Positions 1 through 6,956 are shown, counted from the first letter of the stretch. The stretch: 9,484 nt of DNA from an uncultured Armatimonadota bacterium (GCA_937875395.1 CALNCU010000096.1:1-9484), one strand, 5' to 3'. Numbers and translations: made by a program. The notes: generated by a model not told the origin, from the sequence alone.

Positions 1-165
1 CGGGCCGCCCAGTATGGTGAGTACCATTCTGTTGTGGTCTGCATCTGCTGAATAGTCTGCCACAACGGCTTCGGGCACGCTTTGAGCGGCATCAACAATA
101 GATTTTACAATCTTGCTGTTGCGCCCTTCGCTAAAGTTTATTGCACATTGTATTACCGGTTTCAT
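1..165 (-). CDS. ftcD: Glutamate formimidoyltransferase, N-terminal fragment (cut by window edge)
   Basis: Only the first 55 codons lie inside the window, and the reading frame stays open to base 1. The visible protein contains CAINFSEGRN (residues 7-16) and DADHNRMVLTILGGP (residues 41-55). These match the start of the formiminotransferase N-terminal subdomain, which in the family reads roughly ECVPNFSEGR followed by DPDHNR-V-T--G. The family transfers the formimino group from formiminoglutamate to tetrahydrofolate in histidine breakdown, a cytoplasmic reaction. The ATG at 165 is preceded by GAGG about six bases upstream. That site lies immediately after the T-tract of the terminator at 176-209. 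Whether this is a stand-alone transferase or a fusion with the cyclodeaminase domain cannot be told, because the rest is outside the window. Confidence 0.85.
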   Translation of the reverse strand, partial: MKPVIQCAINFSEGRNSKIVKSIVDAAQSVPEAVVADYSADADHNRMVLTILGGP

Positions 166-175
166 TATTTGCCTC

Positions 176-209
176 AAAAAGAAGCGGCCACTCCGGTTGG
201 GAGTGGCCG
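176..209 (-). terminator. Intrinsic terminator downstream of ftsH
   Basis: On the minus strand a perfect 10-bp stem, CGGCCACTCC (209-200) and GGAGTGGCCG (194-185), encloses a 5-base loop. It is followed by CTTCTTTTTG, a T-rich tract. The hairpin starts 25 bases after the ftsH stop codon, so it is a textbook rho-independent terminator for ftsH. The T-tract ends only about ten bases before the ftcD start codon and abuts its ribosome binding site. Confidence 0.9.
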
Positions 210-234
210 TGGTATCTGCTTATGTAATACTCTT

Positions 235-2142
235 TTACGCCAGGCCGGGTTCCAGTTTACTGCTGCCCGGCGCTTCCGGATGCGATGCATCAACTACGGT
301 GGTATCTCCGCTGTCCGGTTTTTCCGGCGCCTCCGGTTTGCTTCCGCGTATCAGCGCTGCAAACTCATCACGATCCAGAGTTTCGCGCTCAAGCAGCTCG
401 TCCGCCACTCTGGTCATGAGCTCTCTGTTATCCGTGAGCAGTTGTTCTGCACGCGCATAAGAGTCGTCTATTATTTTCTTGACTTCGCGGTCAATGGATT
501 CGGCTACTTCTTCGCTGTAGTTGCGGTCTTCCATTATGTCTCGGCCAAGGAACGGGTTGCCGTGCCGCTTGCCCAGAGTTACGTTGCCCAGCTCATCGCT
601 CATGCCAAACTCGCAGACCATGCTGCGGGCAATCTCTGTTGCGCGATCCAGATCGCTATTGGCACCCGTGGTTACTTCTCCAAAGACTATGCGTTCTGCT
701 GCGCGTCCGCCCAGGAGCCCTGCAATATCATCCAGAAGCTCGCTCTTGGTGGTTAGGTACTTATCTGACAGCGGAAGCTGCATTGTGTACCCAAGCGCCA
801 TTCCGCGGGGCAGGATAGATATTTTGTGCACGGGGTCTGCCAGCGGCAGAAGCTCCGTTACAATTGCATGCCCCACCTCATGATAGGCCACCATCTTCTT
901 TTCATCTTCACTTATAAGGCGGCTCTTTCGCTCCGGCCCGGCTATGACGCGGTCTATGGAGTTGTCAAAGTCCGCCATGGCGATCTTTGTTTTTTCCATG
1001 CGCGCTGCCATAAGCGCAGCCTCATTTACAAGGTTTGCCAGGTCTGCCCCGGAGAAACCGGGGGTGCGCCTTGCAAGGTTTTCTACATTAACATCGTTAT
1101 CCAGCGGCTTGCCGCGGAGGTGCACTTTGAGAATGGCCTCTCTGCCCTTTGCATCCGGGTTGTCCACTGTTACGCGGCGGTCGAACCGTCCGGGGCGAAG
1201 GAGCGCCGGGTCAAGTACATCCGGGCGGTTGGTGGCTGCTATAAGGATTACGCCCAGGTTGGGATCAAACCCGTCCATCTCTACCAGGAGCTGGTTCAGC
1301 GTCTGTTCCCGTTCATCATGTCCGCCGCCCAGACCAGCGCCTCTCTGGCGTCCCACTGCATCTATCTCATCTATAAAGATGAGGCTGGGGCGGTTTGCCT
1401 TTGCGGTTTCAAAGAGGTCTCGCACGCGGGATGCGCCCACTCCTACAAACATCTCCACAAAGTCAGACCCGCTTATATGGAAGAACGGAACTCCCGCCTC
1501 TCCTGCAATGGCTCTTGCAAGAAGGGTCTTTCCGCTCCCCGGAGGGCCCAGAAGGAGTACGCCTTTGGGTATTTTGGCGCCCAGCGCCTGGAACTTTTTA
1601 GGATTTCTTAGAAACTCTACTACTTCCAGTAGTTCTTGTTTGGCCTCATCAACGCCGGCTACGTCTTCAAACGTTACCTTGGGCACGTTTTCTGACACGC
1701 GCTTTGCCTTGCTGCGCCCAAACGACATGGCCTGGTTGCCGGATGCCTGCGCCTGCCGCATGAGCAGCATGTAGAACAGGAACAAAAACGCTATCATTGG
1801 AAGGAATGTGAAGAGCAGGCTCTGCATTCCTTCTGAAATCCATGGTTTTCCGCCCTCTACTTCTGCTTTATGTGCAACAAGCGCCTCTATAAGCCTGGAC
1901 TGCTCCTCGCTGGAGTTGTTGGGCACGGAGACGTTTATCTGCTTGCCGGTTGTAAGTGTGGCAACCACATGATCTTTAAAGATAACCGCCTTGTCTACGC
2001 GGTTTGCGTTTATCTCTGCCCACAGCTGGCTGTATGACTTATTTTCAGTAACCATCCTGTTGGGCTGAACAGCCTGCATGGTAACATAGATGGCCAGGAA
2101 TAAAACAGTCACAACCAGGAGGTTCTTAAAGAATTTTGACAA
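235..2142 (-). CDS. ftsH: ATP-dependent zinc metalloprotease FtsH (TTG start)
   Basis: Membrane-anchored AAA+ protease that extracts and degrades membrane and short-lived cytosolic proteins as a hexamer. Numbered from the TTG start (635 residues): transmembrane helix about 6-25, an extracytoplasmic domain, a second helix about 108-128, Walker A GPPGSGKT at 199-206, pore motif FVGVGA about 232-237, Walker B LIFIDEID at 254-261, and the second region of homology about 297-322 ending in RPGRFDR. The zinc site is HEVGH at 421-425, with a probable third ligand Asp497 in NSDLDRAT. The tail after about residue 600 is rich in Pro, Glu and Ser and looks disordered. An in-frame GTG at 2163 would add seven residues, but AGGAGG lies inside that extension, seven bases before TTG 2142. 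TTG is therefore preferred. The length is normal for the family and all catalytic residues are present. It has its own promoter (2182-2210) and terminator (176-209). Confidence 0.97.
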   Translation of the reverse strand: MSKFFKNLLVVTVLFLAIYVTMQAVQPNRMVTENKSYSQLWAEINANRVDKAVIFKDHVVATLTTGKQINVSVPNNSSEEQSRLIEALVAHKAEVEGGKPWISEGMQSLLFTFLPMIAFLFLFYMLLMRQAQASGNQAMSFGRSKAKRVSENVPKVTFEDVAGVDEAKQELLEVVEFLRNPKKFQALGAKIPKGVLLLGPPGSGKTLLARAIAGEAGVPFFHISGSDFVEMFVGVGASRVRDLFETAKANRPSLIFIDEIDAVGRQRGAGLGGGHDEREQTLNQLLVEMDGFDPNLGVILIAATNRPDVLDPALLRPGRFDRRVTVDNPDAKGREAILKVHLRGKPLDNDVNVENLARRTPGFSGADLANLVNEAALMAARMEKTKIAMADFDNSIDRVIAGPERKSRLISEDEKKMVAYHEVGHAIVTELLPLADPVHKISILPRGMALGYTMQLPLSDKYLTTKSELLDDIAGLLGGRAAERIVFGEVTTGANSDLDRATEIARSMVCEFGMSDELGNVTLGKRHGNPFLGRDIMEDRNYSEEVAESIDREVKKIIDDSYARAEQLLTDNRELMTRVADELLERETLDRDEFAALIRGSKPEAPEKPDSGDTTVVDASHPEAPGSSKLEPGLA

Positions 2143-2149
2143 CAATTTT

Positions 2150-2155
2150 CCTCCT
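2150..2155 (-). promoter_or_regulatory. ftsH ribosome binding site (decides the start codon)
   Basis: A perfect AGGAGG on the minus strand, followed by seven bases (AAAATTG) and then TTG at 2142-2140. This is ideal Shine-Dalgarno spacing. It lies inside the reading frame that would be used from GTG 2163, and that GTG has no comparable site in front of it. Confidence 0.85.
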
Positions 2156-2160
2156 ACATT

Positions 2161-2177
2161 CACCTTTTCAGAAGGTG
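2161..2177 (-). other. Short hairpin at the 5' end of the ftsH message
   Basis: CACCTT and AAGGTG form a perfect 6-bp stem with a 5-base loop. The predicted transcription start for the promoter at 2182-2210 falls around 2175, so the hairpin would sit almost at the 5' end of the ftsH mRNA, just upstream of AGGAGG. Such 5' hairpins can protect messages from decay. This role is inferred only. Confidence 0.45.
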
Positions 2178-2181
2178 CTGT

Positions 2182-2210
2182 ATTATAACATACTAAATCT
2201 GGTGTAGCAA
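2182..2210 (-). promoter_or_regulatory. Sigma-70-type promoter for ftsH
   Basis: On the minus strand TTGCTA (-35, 2210-2205) is followed by a 17-base spacer and TATAAT (-10, 2187-2182, a perfect consensus). A TG one base before the -10 makes it an extended -10. The start of transcription should fall near 2175, giving a leader of about 33 bases to the TTG start of ftsH. The promoter overlaps the end of the shifted tilS frame: the TAA stop (2185-2183) is part of the -10 hexamer. Confidence 0.8.
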
Positions 2211-2443
2211 CCGGGACCGGTTACTAGCCGAAGCCGGATATGTGCCTTTGTGGCGGCAGAAATTTTGGCCGCCTCAGAGGTGGCGAGTCCCGGTATCCAC
2301 AGTATATTCCGGTTATCCGTAATTATTGGTATGCGGCTTCTGGCTGCCCGCGGGATTTTTTTGTCTACAAAAATATCTTGAATCTTTTTTGAGCCGGCCA
2401 TGCCAAGCGGCCTTATCCGGTCGCCGGCTGCCAAAGATTTTTT
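2183..2443 (-). pseudogene. tilS: tilS 3' portion in a shifted frame (TilS C-terminal domain)
   Basis: This stretch encodes GDRIRPLGMAGSKKIQDIF, then VDKKIP, RSRIPI, ILWIPGL and a final KAHIRLRLV segment. These match the conserved C-terminal domain of tRNA(Ile)-lysidine synthase, which contacts the acceptor stem and is needed for full activity. It lies in the +1 frame relative to the upstream tilS reading frame and runs to a TAA at 2185-2183. The frame is open upstream to beyond 2515, but the translation before about 2440 shows no TilS resemblance. I therefore start this piece at the A6 run (2443-2438), the most likely place of the shift. About 84 residues from here plus 384 from the upstream frame give about 468 residues, a normal TilS length. 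It could reflect a sequencing indel, a real mutation or recoding. Confidence 0.8.
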
Positions 2444-3590
2444 GTGTATCCAGCACCGCCTCCAGGCCTCCTCTTTTGAGGATGAACTCTCCCGGCCCGC
2501 CGGCGGTCTCTGCAACTATTACTGCATCCGCCTCTGGTATATTGGTGCTTCCCGGAACGGAGAGCGTGTAATTATACTCGGCGTGTGCGCGCTCTTTGAG
2601 CTTGGTATATACGGCAAGAAGTCTGCCGGCTCTTTCTGCATGCACCCCCGGCATATCCAGGCGGAAGTCTCCGCCGCATCCCAGAAGCCTTAGAACCTCT
2701 GTTATGTGGATGAAACCTATATCCGTGAGTTCTCCCCGCACCTGCCGGATTGCCTCCCTTACCGCGCGGCGCGCAATTGCGGGGGGGAGGGCGCCAAGTT
2801 TATCTGCTTCCAGTGTTAAACCGTCTGTTTTGCGTTCTACTGTAATTTTTTTAAGGGAATTCTCCGCCTCTGTATTTAAATACGCAGAATCCTCCCTTGC
2901 CAGTTCCGCAAGCCGGATAAATGCAGCATCAATATCCGGGTTGAAATCTTTGCGGAGGAGTGGGAGGAGTTCCAGCCGCACCCGGTTCCGCCTGTATTCA
3001 GGGATAAGGTTTGTTGAATCTATCCGCGGGGAGAGGTGATGCTCGCTTACGTAATGCTCTACGTCGGTTCGCCGGGCCTGGATGAGCGGGCGGATTATCC
3101 TCTCCCGCACGGGCGGGATTCCGGAGAGGCCGTCTATCCCTGTTCCGCGGGTAAGGTTAAGGAGCACCGTCTCTGCTACGTCATCCGCCGTGTGCGCAAG
3201 AGCAATTTTATTTGCATGGATTCTATCTGCTGTTCTATCCAGAAACTCGTGCCGCACAATTCGGGCGGCCTCTTCTGCAGAGAGGCGGAGCGTGCGCCGG
3301 ATTTGCGGCACATCTATCTTTTCTATGGTTGCGGAGATGTGCATTCTATCTGCAAGAATTTGAACGTATTCCGCATCCCGGTCTGATTCTTCTCCCCTGA
3401 AGGAGTGGTTCAGGTGAGCTATGCGGAGCGTGATGTCCAGCTCATCCCGGCACTGCCATAGGGCGTGCAGGAGCGCAACGGAATCCGGGCCTCCTGAGAC
3501 GCCTGCCAGCACCGTGTCTTTGGGTTGGAGCATGTTGAACCGGCGGATTGCCGCCTTCATTTTAGTTATAAGGTTGATGTCTTTGCTCAT
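2313..3590 (-). CDS. tilS: tRNA(Ile)-lysidine synthase TilS, main frame; C-terminus frameshifted
   Basis: TilS attaches lysine to C34 of the tRNA-Ile with anticodon CAU so that it reads AUA as isoleucine. The PP-loop ATP-pyrophosphatase motif SGGPDS is at residues 32-37. It is followed by AHLNHSFRGEESDRD (about 58-72), LAHTADDVAETVLLNLTRGTG (about 131-151) and the GLSGIPP and RPLI region, all typical of the catalytic domain. The substrate-binding middle domain follows. Homology holds to about LEAVLDTQK (residues 376-384). The last roughly 40 residues of this frame look unrelated to TilS, while the true C-terminal domain sits in the +1 frame (2183-2443). The ATG at 3590 has only a weak ribosome binding site, and Met11 is an alternative start. 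No separate promoter is evident, and apgM ends 69 bases upstream. The window's heavy use of AUA implies that TilS activity is required. Confidence 0.9.
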   Translation of the reverse strand: MSKDINLITKMKAAIRRFNMLQPKDTVLAGVSGGPDSVALLHALWQCRDELDITLRIAHLNHSFRGEESDRDAEYVQILADRMHISATIEKIDVPQIRRTLRLSAEEAARIVRHEFLDRTADRIHANKIALAHTADDVAETVLLNLTRGTGIDGLSGIPPVRERIIRPLIQARRTDVEHYVSEHHLSPRIDSTNLIPEYRRNRVRLELLPLLRKDFNPDIDAAFIRLAELAREDSAYLNTEAENSLKKITVERKTDGLTLEADKLGALPPAIARRAVREAIRQVRGELTDIGFIHITEVLRLLGCGGDFRLDMPGVHAERAGRLLAVYTKLKERAHAEYNYTLSVPGSTNIPEADAVIVAETAGGPGEFILKRGGLEAVLDTQKIFGSRRPDKAAWHGRLKKDSRYFCRQKNPAGSQKPHTNNYG

Positions 3591-3635
3591 GCCTAACCAT
3601 TGGGCAAAATTGTAGTGCGCCCGGTTTGTTGTATA

Positions 3636-3655
3636 CCCGTTATTTGCAATACGGG
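3636..3655 (-). other. Weak bulged hairpin between apgM and tilS
   Basis: Just after the apgM stop the minus strand reads CCCGTATT, a 3-base loop, then AATAACGGG. This gives an 8-bp stem with one bulged base. No T-tract follows, so it is not a convincing intrinsic terminator. It could be a processing or decay boundary between apgM and tilS. The rest of this 69-base gap shows no clear promoter. Confidence 0.3.
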
Positions 3656-3659
3656 CGAT

Positions 3660-4856
3660 TTATTTGAAGAGGAGGTCTATAAGCCGGAAGCCTTCTTCTA
3701 TGCAAAGCCCGGTCTCCGGTACAGCCCGCTCATCAAAGGGCAGGGCGCTCTTTGATGATTCAAATGATGAGTAGATGGTAAACGGAATGGGTTCCGATGC
3801 GTGCGTGCGGATGGCTATGGGCGTGGCATGGTCCGGCGTAACCAGAATGCGGAACCGTTCCACCCCGCGAAGCCCTTCCATAAGGACGCCCAGCGTGCGC
3901 CTGTCCACGTTTTCTATGGCCTGTATCTTGGCGTCTATATCTCCGTTGTGGCCGGCTTCGTCCGGGGCCTCAACATGTACAACTGCAAAATCGCGGGTTT
4001 TAAGGGCTTCCAGCGCGTACTTAGCCTTTCCCTCAAAATTGGTGTCAAGGTAACCAGTGACTCCCGGCACGGCTGGGGCCGTAAGCCCCGCTGCAATCCC
4101 CAGGCCTTTTACCAGGTCTACGGCGGCAATAACTGCGCCGGTATGCCCGGTCTTTGCTGTAAAATTGGGCAGGCACAACGAAAACCCCTGGCCCCAGAGC
4201 CAGATCATGTTTGCGGGGAGCTTGCCCTCATCCCTTCTCCGCCGGTTGATGGGGTGGCTGTCCAGAATCTCCAGGGAATCAAAGATAAGGCTTTTCAGCT
4301 TTGCATCCCCGTCTCCTTCCGGGAGATTTGGGCTTAGGGGCTTGCCGGTGAAGTTGTGCGGCGGAACCGTTTTAACATTTGGCGAGCCACCGCTCCATAC
4401 CATTATGTGGCGGTAGCTTATGCCGGGGTAAAACCTTATCTGCTGCGTGCCCAGCTTCTGGTTTACGCAGGTTATAAGCTCACGGGCCTCTTCTGTAGAG
4501 ACGTGCCCGCCGCTGTAATCCAGCATGGTTTCGCCGTCTGTTGAGACAAGGTTGCACCGGAAGGCTACATCATGCTTACCAAGCGGGATGCGCATGCTTG
4601 CGGCTTCTATGGGCGCGCGGCCGGTATAATACTCTTGCGGGTTGTAGCCAAGGAGTGACATGGCGGCTACATCGCTTCCGGGGTCCATGCCCTCCGGGAT
4701 GGTATTAACTGCGCCCACCCGGCCGTTTGCTGCCAGAAAATCCATGTTAGGCTTTTTTGCCACCTGCATGGGGGTCTTTCCGTCCAGCTCCGGGAGGGGC
4801 CTGTCCGCCATTCCATCCGATATGAGCATTATGTATTTTATGCCGTTCTCTGCCAT
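3660..4856 (-). CDS. apgM: Archaeal-type cofactor-independent phosphoglycerate mutase family; proposed homoserine kinase
   Basis: A 398-residue member of the alkaline phosphatase superfamily, of the ApgM type. Visible metal-site motifs are LISDGMADRP (Asp14), GSDVAAMSLLGYNP (61-73, containing the candidate catalytic Ser), HVEAPDEAGHNGD (294-306, Asp299 and His303), VTPDHATP (339-346, Asp342 and His343) and RTHASEPIPF (His352). Canonical members interconvert 2- and 3-phosphoglycerate. A bacterial branch has long been annotated as a proposed homoserine kinase because it occurs beside hom and thrC in genomes without thrB. That is the arrangement here: hom, thrC and purC lie directly upstream and no GHMP-type ThrB is visible. 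I therefore favour homoserine phosphorylation, as inference from family and context. The start at ATG 4856 is supported by GGAGAG a few bases upstream, and purC ends 16 bases before. The isoleucines at residues 6, 9 and 12 are all AUA. Confidence 0.92.
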   Translation of the reverse strand: MAENGIKYIMLISDGMADRPLPELDGKTPMQVAKKPNMDFLAANGRVGAVNTIPEGMDPGSDVAAMSLLGYNPQEYYTGRAPIEAASMRIPLGKHDVAFRCNLVSTDGETMLDYSGGHVSTEEARELITCVNQKLGTQQIRFYPGISYRHIMVWSGGSPNVKTVPPHNFTGKPLSPNLPEGDGDAKLKSLIFDSLEILDSHPINRRRRDEGKLPANMIWLWGQGFSLCLPNFTAKTGHTGAVIAAVDLVKGLGIAAGLTAPAVPGVTGYLDTNFEGKAKYALEALKTRDFAVVHVEAPDEAGHNGDIDAKIQAIENVDRRTLGVLMEGLRGVERFRILVTPDHATPIAIRTHASEPIPFTIYSSFESSKSALPFDERAVPETGLCIEEGFRLIDLLFK

Positions 4857-4872
4857 GTGCTCTCCAATGCTG

Positions 4873-5799
4873 TTAAAGCGGGCGGCCTACTATGCGGCGG
4901 TAGGCTTCGCGGTACTTCTGACTGGTGCGCTCCACCACATCTGCCGGAAGGGTAGGGGCGGGCGGCTGCTTGTTGAACCCTATGGACAGGAGCCAGTCGC
5001 GCACATACTGTTTATCAAAGCTGGGCTGCGCACCGCCGGGATTGTAGGTTTCCACATCCCAGAAGCGGGATGAATCCGGGGTGAGCACCTCGTCTATAAC
5101 TATTATCCTGTTATCAAATACGCCGAACTCAAACTTTGTATCTGCTATTATTACACCGCGGGATGTGGCGTATTCCGATGCCTTTGTGTACAGCGCCAGG
5201 GTTTTTTCTCTAAGCTGGTGTGCCGCCTGCTCGCCTATGATATCTATCATCTCTGCAAGACCTATATTCTGGTCGTGCCCTCCTATCTCTGCTTTTGTGG
5301 AAGGCGTGAAGATGGGTTCCGGCAGTTTATCGGATTCTTTAAGGCCGGAGGGGAGCTTTATGCCGTTTAAACATACGGCGCCTCCCTTTACCGGTGCCGA
5401 CTGGTAATCCTTCCAGAGCGAGCCGGATATGTAGCCGCGGACTATGCATTCTATGGGGAAGCATTTTGCCCGCCTGACTATCATGGTGCGGCCGTCCAGA
5501 TTATTGGTGTAACTCTCTGCATCCGGCACGCCAAGGGATTTAAGGCGGGATATAATCCCTTGCGTGTCTGCCGTTATAAGGTGGTTTTCTACCAGGTCTT
5601 TGGTGAGATTAAACCAGAAGAGGGAGAGCTGCGTAAGCACGCGGCCCTTATCCGGTATGCCGTTTGGCATAATGACATCAAAGGCTGAGAGCCTGTCCGT
5701 AACTACAATCATAAGCTCGCTGCCCAGATCGTAGACATCGCGGACCTTGCCCGTGGCTGATTTTTTAAGCCCCTTTATATCTGTGGATGTGACTACCAT
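4873..5799 (-). CDS. purC: Phosphoribosylaminoimidazole-succinocarboxamide synthase (SAICAR synthetase)
   Basis: Catalyses ATP-dependent joining of CAIR and aspartate to SAICAR in purine synthesis; a cytosolic enzyme. Motifs in order: GKVRDVYDL (17-25) and TDRLSAFDV (34-42) in the ATP-binding half, GIPDKG (47-52), VRGYISGS (120-127), a PIFTPSTKAEIGGHD signature (162-176), DTKFEFG (220-226) and DEVLTPDSSRFW (236-247). At 308 residues it belongs to the longer form of the family seen in yeast Ade1 and some bacteria, not the roughly 240-residue E. coli/B. subtilis type. The ATG at 5799 follows GAGAGG by five bases. It sits 14 bases after thrC and 16 bases before apgM, so the three genes look co-transcribed, although it is functionally a guest in a threonine cluster. 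No other pur genes are visible. Confidence 0.97.
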   Translation of the reverse strand: MVVTSTDIKGLKKSATGKVRDVYDLGSELMIVVTDRLSAFDVIMPNGIPDKGRVLTQLSLFWFNLTKDLVENHLITADTQGIISRLKSLGVPDAESYTNNLDGRTMIVRRAKCFPIECIVRGYISGSLWKDYQSAPVKGGAVCLNGIKLPSGLKESDKLPEPIFTPSTKAEIGGHDQNIGLAEMIDIIGEQAAHQLREKTLALYTKASEYATSRGVIIADTKFEFGVFDNRIIVIDEVLTPDSSRFWDVETYNPGGAQPSFDKQYVRDWLLSIGFNKQPPAPTLPADVVERTSQKYREAYRRIVGRPL

Positions 5800-5813
5800 T
5801 GAATCCTCTCAGT

Positions 5814-6902
5814 TTAGTACCCAAGCACCTTCATAAGCGCGTCCATGTTTGCCGGGACGGTTATGGGCTTGCTTGCCATCTTGATTGCCATATCCGGGTC
5901 TTTAAGCCCGTGGCCCGTGAGTACGCAGACTACGGTTGCTGGCTCTTTGAAGAACCCAGCCGACGCCAGCTTTCTTACCCCTGCCACGGGCGCCGCAGAT
6001 GCCGGTTCGCAGAATACGCCTTCCATGCTGGCTAGCATTTTGTATGCTTCCAGTATCTCTTCATCTGTTACCATGTCTATAAGCCCGCCGGATTCATCTC
6101 TGGCTGCCTCTGCAGATTTCCAGCTTGCCGGGTTGCCTATGCGTATGGCGGTGGCTATGGTTTCCGGCTGAGCTATGGGGTGCCCGTGGACTATGGGCGC
6201 AGACCCCGCCGCCTGGAAACCTATCATTTTTGGCAGGCGTTTTATCTTGCCGTGCGCAAAGTATTCTTTGTAGCCCTTCCAGTAGGCCGTGATGTTTCCG
6301 GCGTTGCCCACGGGGATGGCGTGGAAATCCGGGGCCGTTCCCAGTGCGTCGCAAATTTCAAATGCGCCGGATTTTTGGCCTTCTATGCGGTAAGGGTTCA
6401 GGGAGTTTACTAGCGTGACGGGGTAGTTATCTGTTACCTTCCGCACCATGGTGAGCGCCTCGTCAAAGTTCCCCTCAATCTGAATTACCTTTGCGCCGTG
6501 AATCATAGATTGGGAGAGCTTGCCCAGCGCAATGTTTCCCTTGGGGATGAGCACTATGCAGTCTATGCCCGCACGGGCGGAATACGCCGCCGCGCTTGCG
6601 GAGGTGTTTCCGGTGGATGCGCACATAACTGCCTTTGAACCCTCTTCCACGGCTTTGGATATGGCCATGGTCATGCCGCGGTCCTTAAAGGAACCGGTGG
6701 GGTTAAGCCCTTCATATTTAAGATAGATGGTAAGGTTGGGGGATATGGCCCCTGCCAGCCTGTCCGCACGGATTAGAGGGGTGCTCCCTTCCATAAGGCT
6801 GATAATGGGAGTCTTTTCCGTAACCGGCATAAACTCTCTGTATCGTTCTATAAGACCTATTCTTGTGTGAGAGACCATTGGCATGTTCTCCGGTAAAACC
6901 AT
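5814..6902 (-). CDS. thrC: Threonine synthase
   Basis: PLP enzyme converting O-phosphohomoserine to threonine, the last step of the pathway. The PLP lysine is Lys73 in NPTGSFKDRG. MEGSTPLIRA (37-46), ASTGNTSASAAAYSARAG (95-112), the phosphate-binding VGNAGN (198-203) and the C-terminal CVLTGHGLKDP (326-336) are all characteristic. At 362 residues it is the short class like the B. subtilis enzyme, not the roughly 430-residue E. coli class. ATG 6902 has AGGGGG six bases upstream and is my choice. Met7 or Met9 are alternatives: homologues commonly begin near GLIERYREF, and GGAG precedes them. An intrinsic hairpin lies between hom and this gene, with its T-tract ending about twenty bases before the ATG. 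Expression would then depend on read-through or on attenuation. Confidence 0.97.
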   Translation of the reverse strand: MVLPENMPMVSHTRIGLIERYREFMPVTEKTPIISLMEGSTPLIRADRLAGAISPNLTIYLKYEGLNPTGSFKDRGMTMAISKAVEEGSKAVMCASTGNTSASAAAYSARAGIDCIVLIPKGNIALGKLSQSMIHGAKVIQIEGNFDEALTMVRKVTDNYPVTLVNSLNPYRIEGQKSGAFEICDALGTAPDFHAIPVGNAGNITAYWKGYKEYFAHGKIKRLPKMIGFQAAGSAPIVHGHPIAQPETIATAIRIGNPASWKSAEAARDESGGLIDMVTDEEILEAYKMLASMEGVFCEPASAAPVAGVRKLASAGFFKEPATVVCVLTGHGLKDPDMAIKMASKPITVPANMDALMKVLGY

Positions 6903-6919
6903 TCTGTGCCCCCTGATTT

Positions 6920-6947
6920 AACAAAAGAGCGGGGGTTCCCGCCCTTT
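6920..6947 (-). terminator. Intrinsic terminator or attenuator between hom and thrC
   Basis: On the minus strand AAAGGGCGGG (6947-6938) pairs with CCCGCTCTTT (6933-6924) as a 10-bp stem with one G-U pair and a 4-base loop. It is followed by T and then GTT. The hairpin starts nine bases after the hom stop codon. The form is that of a rho-independent terminator, although part of the T-tract is in the stem. The thrC ribosome binding site begins about ten bases further on, so no promoter fits between them. Confidence 0.75.
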
Positions 6948-6956
6948 AATGTGTGT

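Noticed and set aside
82..756. 224-codon open frame on the plus strand across ftcD, the terminator and ftsH
   Set aside because: It is antisense to two real genes and runs through a terminator hairpin, with no coding signal of its own.
944..1774. 276-codon open frame on the plus strand opposite ftsH
   Set aside because: It lies wholly antisense to the conserved FtsH AAA domain, is rich in Ser and Arg and resembles no protein I know. Codon bias of the opposite strand explains it.
2183..2515. Independent small protein of 110 residues from ATG 2515
   Set aside because: Its N-terminal part overlaps the main tilS frame without known resemblance, and its C-terminal part is plainly the TilS C-terminal domain. 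A frame break in tilS is the simpler reading.
3591..3659. Promoter for tilS in the apgM-tilS gap
   Set aside because: A TACAAT-like -10 is present but no acceptable -35 stands 16-18 bases upstream, and no extended -10 is seen.
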